DNA from: Bacteroidales bacterium
GTDB taxonomy: Bacteria; Bacteroidota; Bacteroidia; Bacteroidales; UBA3824
Reading direction: 5' to 3'
Assembly (NCBI GenBank): GCA_017541145.1
Contig: JAFXZT010000156.1
Coordinates: forward strand, 43,114-107,113
DNA: 64,000 nt
Shown piece by piece: positions 57,203-64,000 of this stretch (position 1 is the stretch's first letter; the number at the start of each line of letters is the position of its first letter). The translations under genes and the position numbers were made by a program. Under the pieces are notes generated by a model, which was not told where the DNA came from, did not search any database, and saw only the letters and a program-made list of their open reading frames with translations.

Positions 57203-58546
57203 ATGAAAAACTTTATTCAGACACTTACAAACATTTGGAGAATAGAGGATCTTCGCAATAGAATTCTTGCTACGTTAGCATTAGTTCTTGTATACCGTGT
57301 TGGAGCGCACATCGTGCTCCCCGGTATTGATCCTAATCAGATCGCCGCTCTCGCAGATCAAACTAAAGACGGCATCATGTCTCTTCTCAATATGTTTTCC
57401 GGTGGTGCTTTTGCCAATGCTTCTATTTTTGCTCTTGGTATTATGCCTTATATTACGGCATCTATCATCGTGCAACTTTTAGGTATGGCAGTACCATATT
57501 TCCAAAAACTTCAGCGCGAAGGCGAAAGCGGACGACGCAAAATCAATCGTATCATCCGACTCCTTACTGTCGGGGTATTGTTTGTTCAAGCTCCAAGTTA
57601 TTTGATTAACTTGGGTTATCAGCTTCCTGAGTCAGCTTTCTTGGCGAAAGGTTTTTGGGGATTTACCTTGCCTTCAGTAATTATACTTACGGCTGGTACC
57701 ATGTTTATTATGTGGCTGGGTGAACGTATCACGGATAAAGGTATTGGAAACGGTATTTCACTCTTGATTATGATTGGTATTATCGCAAGATTCCCGTTTG
57801 CTCTTGGTGCAGAAGTTGCTTCTAAATTTACTGAGGCTAACGCGGGCGGTGCTATCGCATTAATCGCTGAGATCGTAATGCTTCTCTTGGTGTTTGTCGT
57901 TTCTATTCTTCTTGTACAAGGTACACGTAAAATTCCTGTACAATATGCAAAGAGAATTATTGGAAATAAACAATACGGCGGCGTAAGACAGTATATTCCT
58001 CTCAAGGTGAATGCTGCCGGCGTAATGCCTATCATTTTTGCGCAAGCATTGATGTTTATTCCTCTTATGTTTACCCATTTTAACACCGAAGCTACCAGTT
58101 CTTTTGCTACTGCTTTTGCAGATTTCACTGGTTTCTGGTACAATTTCGTATTCGCATTGTTGGTAGTAGTATTTACATATTTCTATACAGCAATTACTTT
58201 TAGCCCACAACAAATGGCTGACGATATGAAAAAGAGAGGTGGTTATATTCCGGGAGTAAAACCAGGTAAAAAAACAGTAGAATTCCTTGATGATATTATG
58301 TCAAGAATCACATTGCCGGGTTCAATATTCCTCGCATTTATAGCTATTCTTCCGGTGTTCGCTATCCTTTGTGGTATCAACAATCAGTTCGCACAGTTTT
58401 ACGGTGGTACTTCATTGTTGATTATGGTAGGTGTAATACTTGATACATTGCAACAGATTGAGTCACATCTTTTGATGAGACACTATGACGGATTGATGAA
58501 ATCCGGCAGAATTAAAGGACGTACTGGATCTGTAGCAGCTTTGTAA
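57203..58546 (+). CDS. secY: Preprotein translocase subunit SecY
   Basis: 447 residues with ten membrane helices, the protein-conducting channel of the Sec system. LVYRVGAHIVLPGIDPNQI, GIMPYITASIIVQLL, QREGESGRRKINR, GNGISLLIMIGI and the C-terminal loop GYIPGVKPGK are diagnostic. The ATG at 57203 follows an in-frame TTG and is preferred. Two hairpins follow the gene, and a new promoter starts infA. Confidence 0.97.
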   Translation: MKNFIQTLTNIWRIEDLRNRILATLALVLVYRVGAHIVLPGIDPNQIAALADQTKDGIMSLLNMFSGGAFANASIFALGIMPYITASIIVQLLGMAVPYFQKLQREGESGRRKINRIIRLLTVGVLFVQAPSYLINLGYQLPESAFLAKGFWGFTLPSVIILTAGTMFIMWLGERITDKGIGNGISLLIMIGIIARFPFALGAEVASKFTEANAGGAIALIAEIVMLLLVFVVSILLVQGTRKIPVQYAKRIIGNKQYGGVRQYIPLKVNAAGVMPIIFAQALMFIPLMFTHFNTEATSSFATAFADFTGFWYNFVFALLVVVFTYFYTAITFSPQQMADDMKKRGGYIPGVKPGKKTVEFLDDIMSRITLPGSIFLAFIAILPVFAILCGINNQFAQFYGGTSLLIMVGVILDTLQQIESHLLMRHYDGLMKSGRIKGRTGSVAAL

Positions 58547-58777
58547 GTATAAAAATCCTAATAGATTTTTGCAAAGTTTATATAAGAAGGTATTCAATAA
58601 CAGTTGATTCTTCGGTTCGGAACTAAATTTCAAGTGCCGGAGAATCAATCTGTTTAAAAACCAATGAGAGGTTTTTCTTCTTTTACTTAAATCAATTGGT
58701 AATAGGAAAATAAATCAAAAACTCATTGAGGCATAAATCAATATTATTTGAAAAAAATAAAAAAACCTTCCAATAAG
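58547..58777 (+). terminator. 390-base gap after secY with two hairpins; no map gene
   Basis: Hairpin 1: TTGATTCTTCGG (58604-58615) with CCGGAGAATCAA (58637-58648), one G-T pair. Hairpin 2: AAAAACC (58656-58662) with GGTTTTT (58670-58676) followed by CTTCTTTTAC, a good intrinsic terminator. The rest of 58547-58936 is AT-rich and carries the infA promoter. No trace of a methionine aminopeptidase gene is seen where many relatives have map. Confidence 0.65.
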
Positions 58778-58809
58778 TTTTGCAATTAAGTGATAATATA
58801 TTAATTTTG
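58778..58809 (+). promoter_or_regulatory. Promoter of infA-rpmJ
   Basis: TTTTG (58778-58782), a 19-base spacer, TAATTTTG (58802-58809): an exact consensus pair. The ATG of infA lies about 127 bases on, so the leader is unusually long. Confidence 0.75.
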
Positions 58810-58936
58810 CCGCTTGAAAAATCGTGAGATTTGTTGAGTGGACTTTTTATGTGTCTATAAGTTAATATATTATCAACAAAATCAACGGTTGGTTAATAAA
58901 TTGAAATAGAGATTCGAAAGATCTAACAAACAAACA

Positions 58937-59155
58937 ATGTCAAAACAAGCCTCGATAGAGAAAGATGGTAAAATTACCGAAGCATTGTCGAATGCGATGT
59001 TTCGTGTAGAGTTGGAAAATGGACATGAGATAATTGCCCATATTTCAGGAAAAATGCGTCAGCACTATATTAGAATATTGCCTGGCGACAGAGTAAAAGT
59101 TGAAATGTCCCCTTACGATTTGACTAAGGGTCGAATATCTTTTAGGTATAAATAA
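58937..59155 (+). CDS. infA: Translation initiation factor IF-1
   Basis: 72 residues, an OB-fold protein that occupies the A site during initiation. [20 protein letters not shown], the [20 protein letters not shown] stretch and [20 protein letters not shown] are diagnostic. Its own promoter and a leader of about 120 bases separate it from secY. Confidence 0.98.
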   Translation: MSKQASIEKDGKITEALSNAMFRVELENGHEIIAHISGKMRQHYIRILPGDRVKVEMSPYDLTKGRISFRYK

Positions 59156-59171
59156 AACATTATAAAATAAA

Positions 59172-59288
59172 ATGAGAGTAAGAACATCTGTTAAAAAAAG
59201 ATCAGCTGATTGCAAAGTTGTTAGAAGAAAAGGTAGAGTTTACATTATTTGTAAATCAAATCCTAAATTTAAACAACGTCAAGGTTAA
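59172..59288 (+). CDS. rpmJ: 50S ribosomal protein L36
   Basis: 38 residues beginning [20 protein letters not shown] and ending PKFKQRQG, the normal L36 size and sequence. Two of the four zinc ligands of the C+ form are missing (only Cys14 and Cys27 remain, and the ligand His is Gln), so this is a zinc-free type. Sixteen bases after infA. Confidence 0.95.
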   Translation: MRVRTSVKKRSADCKVVRRKGRVYIICKSNPKFKQRQG

Positions 59289-59303
59289 TTTTTTTTAAAA
59301 TTA

Positions 59304-59334
59304 TTTTGTGATTGAAATATAATTACTATTTTTG
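59304..59334 (+). promoter_or_regulatory. Promoter of rpsM-rpsK-rpsD-rpoA-rplQ
   Basis: TTTTG (59304-59308), an 18-base spacer, TATTTTTG (59327-59334); the rpsM ATG is 46 bases further. The alpha operon therefore has its own start. Confidence 0.72.
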
Positions 59335-59380
59335 CAGTCACAATAATAACAAGAACAAATTCTGTAAATAATAATAAACA

Positions 59381-59758
59381 ATGGCTAGAATTGTTGGTGT
59401 AGATTTACCAAAAAACAAACGTGGTGAAATTGGTCTTACCTATATTTATGGTATTGGTCGCCAGAGAGCAAATCAAATTCTTGCAGAAGCTGGCATAGAT
59501 AAAGATATCAAAGTACAGGATTGGAATGATGATCAAGTTGCTAAAATTCGTCAGATTATCAATGACAACTTCAAAGTAGAAGGCGAATTGCGTTCTGAAG
59601 TTTCTATGAACATCAAACGTCTTATGGATATTGGATGTTACAGAGGAATCCGTCATCGTCTTGGTCTTCCTGTAAGAGGTCAAAAAACCAAAAACAACGC
59701 ACGTACACGCAAGGGTAAGAAAAAGACCGTTGCAAATAAGAAGAAAGCTACTAAATAA
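59381..59758 (+). CDS. rpsM: 30S ribosomal protein S13
   Basis: 125 residues. Head protein that contacts P-site tRNA and forms an intersubunit bridge. [32 protein letters not shown] and [20 protein letters not shown] are diagnostic. Confidence 0.98.
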   Translation: MARIVGVDLPKNKRGEIGLTYIYGIGRQRANQILAEAGIDKDIKVQDWNDDQVAKIRQIINDNFKVEGELRSEVSMNIKRLMDIGCYRGIRHRLGLPVRGQKTKNNARTRKGKKKTVANKKKATK

Positions 59759-59773
59759 CATTTAATTTAGAAA

Positions 59774-60163
59774 ATGGCACAAAAAAGTAAAGTAACGAGA
59801 AAGAGAGTTGTTAAAGTTGATGCTGTGGGCGAGGCTCACATCCATTCTTCATTCAACAATATTATAATCTCTTTGACCAACGCTTCGGGGGAAGTTATAT
59901 CTTGGGCATCTGCCGGTAAGATGGGCTTCAAAGGTTCTAAAAAGAACACTCCCTATGCAGCGCAATTGGCAGCTGATGAATGCTCTAAGACTGCCTACGA
60001 ATTAGGACTCCGCAAAGTCAAAGTATACGTATCTGGTCCTGGTAACGGCCGCGAAGCTGCTATCCGTTCTATTCATACTTCTGGCGTTGAGGTTGTTGAA
60101 ATTATTGATGTAACTCCATTACCTCACAACGGCTGCCGTCCAGCTAAGAGAAGAAGAGTTTAA
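59774..60163 (+). CDS. rpsK: 30S ribosomal protein S11
   Basis: 129 residues. Platform protein near the Shine-Dalgarno helix. [51 protein letters not shown] and [16 protein letters not shown] are diagnostic. Confidence 0.98.
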   Translation: MAQKSKVTRKRVVKVDAVGEAHIHSSFNNIIISLTNASGEVISWASAGKMGFKGSKKNTPYAAQLAADECSKTAYELGLRKVKVYVSGPGNGREAAIRSIHTSGVEVVEIIDVTPLPHNGCRPAKRRRV

Positions 60164-60193
60164 TTTTTGTACTTGTTAAAATTATAATATAAA

Positions 60194-60802
60194 ATGGCAA
60201 GGTATACTGGTCCTAAATCAAAAATCGCTAGAAAGTTTGGCGAACCAATCTTTGGTACAGATAAATATCTCGATAGAAAAGGTTATCCTCCAGGACAACA
60301 CGGATTGGAAAAGAAACGTAAAAAGATGTCGGAATACGGCACTCAGCTCAAAGAAAAACAGAAAGCTAAATATACTTACGGTCTTTTGGAACGTCAATTC
60401 TCAAATCTTTTCCGTAAAGCTAACAAAGCAGAAGGCGTAACCGGTGAAGTTCTTCTTCAACTTCTCGAAAGCCGTCTCGATAACGTAGTTTACAGATTGG
60501 GAATTGCTCCTACACGTCCTGCTGCTCGTCAGCTTGTTAACCACAAGCACATCACTGTTAACGGTAAAGTTTGCGGTATTGCTTCTTACCATGTTAAAGT
60601 TGGCGATATCATCGGTGTAAGAGAAAAATCTAAATCTCTCGAAGTTATCCAAAATTCTTTGCAAGGTGCTAACAGATCTCGTTTCAACTGGTTGGAATGG
60701 GACAACAACACTCTTTCAGGAAAATTTATGAATGTTCCAGCTCGTGAGGACATCCCTGAAAACATCAAGGAACAACTCATAGTTGAACTTTATTCTAAAT
60801 AA
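60194..60802 (+). CDS. rpsD: 30S ribosomal protein S4
   Basis: 202 residues. 16S assembly initiator and, in E. coli, repressor of the alpha operon. [20 protein letters not shown], the [12 protein letters not shown] segment and the S4 RNA-binding domain ([28 protein letters not shown]) are present. The N-terminal CxxC zinc motif is absent. Confidence 0.98.
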   Translation: MARYTGPKSKIARKFGEPIFGTDKYLDRKGYPPGQHGLEKKRKKMSEYGTQLKEKQKAKYTYGLLERQFSNLFRKANKAEGVTGEVLLQLLESRLDNVVYRLGIAPTRPAARQLVNHKHITVNGKVCGIASYHVKVGDIIGVREKSKSLEVIQNSLQGANRSRFNWLEWDNNTLSGKFMNVPAREDIPENIKEQLIVELYSK

Positions 60803-60812
60803 TCTTTTATTT

Positions 60813-60856
60813 GGCCTCACACAGTATTATATTTTTCGTATGTTACTGTGTGTCGC
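60813..60856 (+). promoter_or_regulatory. Hairpin between rpsD and rpoA
   Basis: CACACAGTA (60818-60826) pairs with TACTGTGTG (60844-60852), extended by GGC/GCC outside. T-rich sequence follows, then rpoA at 60898. It could be an attenuator lowering rpoA expression, or an RNA stability element. No promoter consensus is seen in this 95-base gap. Confidence 0.55.
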
Positions 60857-60897
60857 CTTATATTTTTACCGGAAAAAAAACATATAAATAAATTCAA

Positions 60898-61890
60898 ATG
60901 GCAATATTAGCTTTTCAAAAGCCCGACAAGGTAGTAATGTTGGAGTCAGACGATAAGTATGGTAAATTCGAATTTCGTCCTCTCGAACCTGGTTTTGGTA
61001 TTACAATTGGTAATGCGCTCAGACGTATACTCCTTTCTTCATTGGAAGGATTTGCCATAACCTCTATCCATATCGAGGGCGTTGACCACGAGTTTTCTAC
61101 TATTCCGGGCGTTATTGAGGATTTAGTTGAGATTATTCTGAATATCAAAAAAATCCGTTTCAAACAGATAGTTGACGGGCAAGATTTTGAAAAGGCGGTT
61201 ATCACTATCAGCGGTCAGGAACAGTTCAAAGCTGGTGACATCGAGAAATTCCTTACTAATTTCAAGATTCTAAACCCTGAGCAAGTTGTTTGTAATCTCG
61301 ATCCTGCTACTAAGTTGACAATGGAAATCACTATCAACAAGGGGAGAGGCTATATCCCTGCAGATGAGAACAAAGTTGCTGACAGCGAAATCGGTGTCAT
61401 TGCTGTTGATTCAATTTATACTCCTATCAGAAACGTTAAATACGTTACTGAAAACTATAGAGTGGAACAGAAGACCGATTATGAAAAGTTGGTTATCGAA
61501 ATTCAGACTGACGGTTCAATTCATCCGAAAGAGGCCCTCAAAGAAGCTGCTAAGATTCTTATCCAGCACTTTATGTTGTTCTCTGATGAAAAGATTACTC
61601 TCGATTCTACTGAACAAGCCGGTGGTGAAGAATTTGATGAACAAATCTTACACATGCGTCAACTTTTGAAAACAAAACTTGTTGACCTCGATTTGTCTGT
61701 CAGAGCTCTTAACTGCTTGAAAGCTGCTGATGTCGAGACTCTCGCTGAATTGGTGGTATTCAACAAAAACGACTTATTAAAGTTCCGCAACTTCGGTAAA
61801 AAATCTCTTACTGAAATCGATGATCTCCTTGCTAACTTGGATTTGAGTTTCGGTATGGATATTTCTAAATACAAACTTGATAAAGATTAA
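60898..61890 (+). CDS. rpoA: RNA polymerase subunit alpha
   Basis: 330 residues. The N-terminal dimerisation domain shows [39 protein letters not shown] and the C-terminal domain shows [19 protein letters not shown] with [16 protein letters not shown]. It assembles beta and beta' and contacts promoters and activators. In the alpha operon between rpsD and rplQ. Confidence 0.98.
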   Translation: MAILAFQKPDKVVMLESDDKYGKFEFRPLEPGFGITIGNALRRILLSSLEGFAITSIHIEGVDHEFSTIPGVIEDLVEIILNIKKIRFKQIVDGQDFEKAVITISGQEQFKAGDIEKFLTNFKILNPEQVVCNLDPATKLTMEITINKGRGYIPADENKVADSEIGVIAVDSIYTPIRNVKYVTENYRVEQKTDYEKLVIEIQTDGSIHPKEALKEAAKILIQHFMLFSDEKITLDSTEQAGGEEFDEQILHMRQLLKTKLVDLDLSVRALNCLKAADVETLAELVVFNKNDLLKFRNFGKKSLTEIDDLLANLDLSFGMDISKYKLDKD

Positions 61891-61897
61891 TCATTTT

Positions 61898-61912
61898 GCG
61901 GCGTGAAGCCGC
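61898..61912 (+). promoter_or_regulatory. Short GC hairpin between rpoA and rplQ
   Basis: GCGGC-GTGAA-GCCGC in an AT-rich 38-base gap, flanked by TTTT and CAAATT. It is placed right before rplQ and could tune its translation or protect the rpoA 3' end. Confidence 0.4.
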
Positions 61913-61928
61913 GACAAATTATAAAACA

Positions 61929-62477
61929 ATGAGACATAGAGACAAAATCAACCATTTAGGTAGAACTTACGGTCATAGAAAGTCTATGCTTACTAATATG
62001 GCCATCTCTTTGATTATGTCTGTTAACAAGACTAAAGATAAGAGAATTCACACTACCGTGGCTAAAGCTAAAGTGCTCCGCACTTTCATTGAACCTATCC
62101 TTACCGCATCTAAAGCTGAGCTCATCTATGCTGACTCTAAAGCTAAGGATGACGCAGAAAAGGAAGCGTTTAAAGTAAAACGTATGGCTAACCACAGACT
62201 TATCTTCTCTAAGTTGCAAGATAAGGAAGCAGTTAAAGTGCTTTACTCTACTATCACTCCTAAAATCGTAGATCGTCAAGGTGGTTATACTCGCATCCTC
62301 AAGACTGGTTTCCGTCTTGGTGACAATGCTAAAACTTGTTTTATCGAACTCGTAGACTTCAACGAAACTTACACTCAGAACAAGAAAGGTGCTGCTAAAC
62401 CGGCTGCTAAAACTACTCGTCGTTCTCGTAAGAAAAAAACTGAAGCTGCTCCTGCTGCTGAAGCTAAAGCTGAATAA
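61929..62477 (+). CDS. rplQ: 50S ribosomal protein L17 with C-terminal extension
   Basis: 182 residues; the core (1-140) matches L17: MRHRDKINHLGRTYGHRKSM, then NMAISLI and GGYTRILKTGFRLGDNAKTC. A Lys/Ala-rich tail of about 40 residues follows (AAPAAEAKAE at the end), common in Bacteroidetes L17. The ATG at 61929 is the family start. Last gene of the supercluster; a strong terminator follows. Confidence 0.97.
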   Translation: MRHRDKINHLGRTYGHRKSMLTNMAISLIMSVNKTKDKRIHTTVAKAKVLRTFIEPILTASKAELIYADSKAKDDAEKEAFKVKRMANHRLIFSKLQDKEAVKVLYSTITPKIVDRQGGYTRILKTGFRLGDNAKTCFIELVDFNETYTQNKKGAAKPAAKTTRRSRKKKTEAAPAAEAKAE

Positions 62478-62506
62478 TCTACTCGATGATTCAATTTATA
62501 TAAATG

Positions 62507-62551
62507 AAAGACCGGATATTATTCTAAATATATCCGGTCTTTTGTTTTTTT
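62507..62551 (+). terminator. Terminator of the ribosomal supercluster
   Basis: Perfect 13-bp arms AAAGACCGGATAT (62507-62519) and ATATCCGGTCTTT (62530-62542) followed by TGTTTTTTT. Confidence 0.94.
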
Positions 62552-62634
62552 ATTCTGATTTTTTATCTGTATTTGGATTTATCTCGTTTGAAATTATTAG
62601 GACGGACACTTATATCCTCTAAATTTTTACAATT

Positions 62635-62832
62635 ATGGCATTTGACTTATCAAAAATCAAAAACTTTGACGATGTTTTGGATAATCTCCCATTCTTATCA
62701 CAAAATGACCTCAAAGAACTACGAGAAAGGGGCGTTTATAAACCTCTTAATGTAGAAGACCCAGACATCGACAATATCATTTCCGACGAGGATGTAGCAA
62801 ATAATTATAAAAATTTGCCAGATTGGGATTAG
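62635..62832 (+). CDS. Small acidic hypothetical protein (65 aa)
   Basis: 65 residues, MAFDLSKIKNFDDVLDNLPF to the acidic C-terminus NLPDWD. No membrane segment or signal. The composition (regular Leu/Asp/Glu pattern, even codon use) looks like a real soluble protein, but I do not recognise it. It lies downstream of the supercluster terminator without an exact -7 box; TCTAAATTTTTAC just upstream is a poor match. Confidence 0.5.
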   Translation: MAFDLSKIKNFDDVLDNLPFLSQNDLKELRERGVYKPLNVEDPDIDNIISDEDVANNYKNLPDWD

Positions 62833-62869
62833 GATGTCTTTTTAAGACTTACTCTCCTTCTCTTTGATA

Positions 62870-62915
62870 ATACCTTTTATTTTTAAATTAACATCTGTTC
62901 CATGATAAAAGGTAT
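62870..62915. repeat. Perfect 11-bp inverted repeat
   Basis: ATACCTTTTAT (62870-62880) and ATAAAAGGTAT (62905-62915) with a 24-base loop. It follows the small acidic protein gene and may be a structured 3' end. A second hairpin, AAGGCTGCC-GGT-GGCAGCCTT (63006-63026), follows 90 bases later with T-rich sequence after it. Confidence 0.55.
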
Positions 62916-63005
62916 GTAGTGGCTAACCTATGTGTCCGTATTAAGAAAAGATATATATTGTTTGGTGCTTCTATCCGGGAAATATTATATCCCTATAAAA
63001 TATCA

Positions 63006-63026
63006 AAGGCTGCCGGTGGCAGCCTT
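63006..63026 (+). terminator. Compact GC-rich hairpin, possible terminator
   Basis: Nine-base-pair stem AAGGCTGCC/GGCAGCCTT with a 3-base loop, followed by GATTGTTGTTATTC. No gene directly upstream other than the small acidic protein gene. Confidence 0.5.
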
Positions 63027-63306
63027 GATTGTTGTTATTCTATATTTGAAATAGAAAATACTTCCCTTTTAGTTAATTCTAAGTTGTATTTGTATTCAAA
63101 ATAATTGTTGTCGTTTATTATTGTGATTTATCTAAATTACCATTAATTAATATTTCGTATTTTATTATTTAATCCTAATAACTTGTTACAAGATTACCAA
63201 TATTTGTTTTCCCCTTATTTTTGTTATTACTTTTGTTGTATTTCCTATTTCTATTGATAAGATGTTTTTTTTTAGTTTTTCCATAAAAAAATTTTCATTT
63301 TTTTTG

Positions 63307-63471
63307 TTAATTGTCCGAAATAATCGATAATTCCCGACAATAAATATATATATCGATGTCAAAAAAGTCGCCTTGGGGAAGTGTTATAGCTGATAATTGT
63401 TTCTCTTTCCATTTGTTGCTTTTCCCAACAAATACATGAAATTTGGTAAAAGATTTAAAATTGTCTTTCAT
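63307..63471 (-). CDS. Possible 54-aa hypothetical protein or gene relic
   Basis: A minus-strand frame of 54 codons from MKDNFKSFTKFHVFVGKSNK to CRELSIISDN. It is balanced in composition, unlike the surrounding AT-rich sequence, and could be a remnant of a larger protein. There is no promoter match or family recognition. The rest of 62916-63629 shows only the hairpin at 63006 and long AT-rich tracts. Confidence 0.25.
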   Translation of the reverse strand: MKDNFKSFTKFHVFVGKSNKWKEKQLSAITLPQGDFFDIDIYIYCRELSIISDN

Positions 63472-63629
63472 TCCATAGAATTTGATTTTGTCGGGTGATT
63501 TTTATTTATTTAAAATAATTGTTTGCATTTGGAAAAAATATTTCTGTATACGGTCTTCGTCGTATTGTTTATTTATTTATTGACAAAATTACATTCTTTT
63601 TGATTTATTTGAAATTATCATTGCATTCC

Positions 63630-63719
63630 GTAGAGACGTTGTGTACAACGTCTCAAAATAAACGTGTAAAATAAAATATCAAATAATTAACGGTTAGACG
63701 TTGTACACAACGTCTCTAC
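63630..63719. mobile_element. MITE-like palindromic element, copy 1 (90 bp)
   Basis: The 24-bp ends are exact inverted copies: GTAGAGACGTTGTGTACAAC... at 63630-63653 and its reverse complement at 63696-63719. Each end is itself a near-palindrome (GAGACGTTG/CAACGTCTC around four bases). The 42-base centre contains AAAATAAACGTGTAAAA and ATAATTAACGGTT. No coding capacity. Such elements are usually moved in trans by a transposase or REP-associated enzyme. Confidence 0.75.
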
Positions 63720-63726
63720 AGGCATT

Positions 63727-63836
63727 GAACGAATTGCGCATTATTATTGAATGGATTGTGCATTATCATTGAATGGATTGTGCATTATCATTGAATGGAT
63801 TGTACATTATCATTGACCGGATTGCGCATTATCATT
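63727..63836 (+). repeat. Tandem array, five 22-bp units
   Basis: Five units of the form GAAYGRATTGYRCATTATYATT; units 2 and 3 are identical, and the others differ at one to several positions. It fills the space between two MITE-like copies apart from 7-bp joints (AGGCATT and GCATTCT). Confidence 0.9.
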
Positions 63837-63843
63837 GCATTCT

Positions 63844-63933
63844 GTAGAGACGTTGCGTGCAACGTCTCAAAATAAACGTGTAAAAAAAATTATCGAATAA
63901 TTAACGGTTAGACGTTGTACACAACGTCTCTAC
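63844..63933. mobile_element. MITE-like palindromic element, copy 2 (90 bp)
   Basis: Same length and layout as copy 1. The right end is identical to that of copy 1; the left end has GCGTGC in place of GTGTAC at its centre, and the middle differs by a few bases. Confidence 0.75.
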
Positions 63934-63940
63934 ACGCATT

Positions 63941-63984
63941 GAACGAATTGCGCATTATTATTGAACGGATTGTACATTATCATT
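63941..63984 (+). repeat. Tandem array, two 22-bp units
   Basis: Two further copies of the 22-bp unit, with 7-bp joints ACGCATT before and GCATTCC after. Confidence 0.88.
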
Positions 63985-63991
63985 GCATTCC

Positions 63992-64000
63992 GTAGAGACG
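63992..64000. mobile_element. MITE-like element, copy 3 (cut by window edge)
   Basis: GTAGAGACG, the first nine bases of the element, exactly where the repeat pattern predicts the next copy. The array continues beyond the window. Confidence 0.6.

Noticed and set aside
62919..63104. 61-codon plus-strand frame
   Set aside because: It spans a strong GC hairpin (63006-63026), has no good start and an odd composition.
63727..63984. 22-bp repeats as a possible CRISPR array
   Set aside because: The units are directly adjacent without unique spacers, and no cas genes are present.

Overview
The window comes from a low-GC member of the Bacteroidetes, most likely order Bacteroidales. This is read from the sequence itself: many genes are preceded by the Bacteroidetes sigma-ABfr promoter (a -33 TTTG and a -7 TAnnTTTG, 18-20 bases apart) rather than by Shine-Dalgarno-rich leaders. 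The str and S10 ribosomal operons are joined as rpsL-rpsG-fusA-rpsJ without tuf, FeoA and FeoB are fused, and protein types typical of the group occur (DUF6057-like, SiaB/SiaC, Rpn-type nucleases, RibF, small lipoproteins). No tRNA or rRNA gene, CRISPR array or intact insertion sequence was seen.

Layout. Bases 1-18110 hold housekeeping and accessory genes: the 3' end of prfB, ribF with a tiny lipoprotein gene, an Rpn-type nuclease gene, an abundant-looking OmpA/TPR lipoprotein, an MBL-fold hydrolase, rmuC, a feoAB fusion with its small Cys-rich partner, a PurF-like protein lacking the catalytic cysteine, a second Rpn-type gene broken by a nonsense codon, metH, and a fused YqiA-type esterase/5'-nucleotidase gene.

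Bases 18386-36965 are a nearly complete division and cell wall (dcw) cluster: mraZ-rsmH-ftsL-ftsI-murE-mraY-murD-ftsW-murG-(lipoprotein)-murC-ftsQ-ftsA-ftsZ, then a SiaB-like kinase and a SiaC-like phosphoprotein. Three GTGG repeats with a 10-base period overlap the mraZ promoter and look like the MraZ operator. FtsZ carries Asp in the normally all-glycine part of its tubulin signature.

Bases 37000-44640 are an accessory stretch: a decayed PKD-domain gene, a divergent pair (DUF6057-like membrane protein and a PD40/CXXCH lipoprotein), a four-unit array of terminator-like hairpins, a DUF6261-like gene, and a secreted hypothetical protein.

Bases 44615-62551 are the str-S10-spc-alpha ribosomal supercluster (rpsL to rplQ) with secY, infA and rpoA. 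It has internal promoters before infA and rpsM. The map gene often found between secY and infA is absent, and L23 carries a basic insertion.

Bases 62552-64000 are AT-rich and gene-poor. They end in a composite repeat: 90-bp MITE-like elements with 24-bp inverted ends, separated by whole numbers of a 22-bp tandem repeat. The repeat runs off the window.
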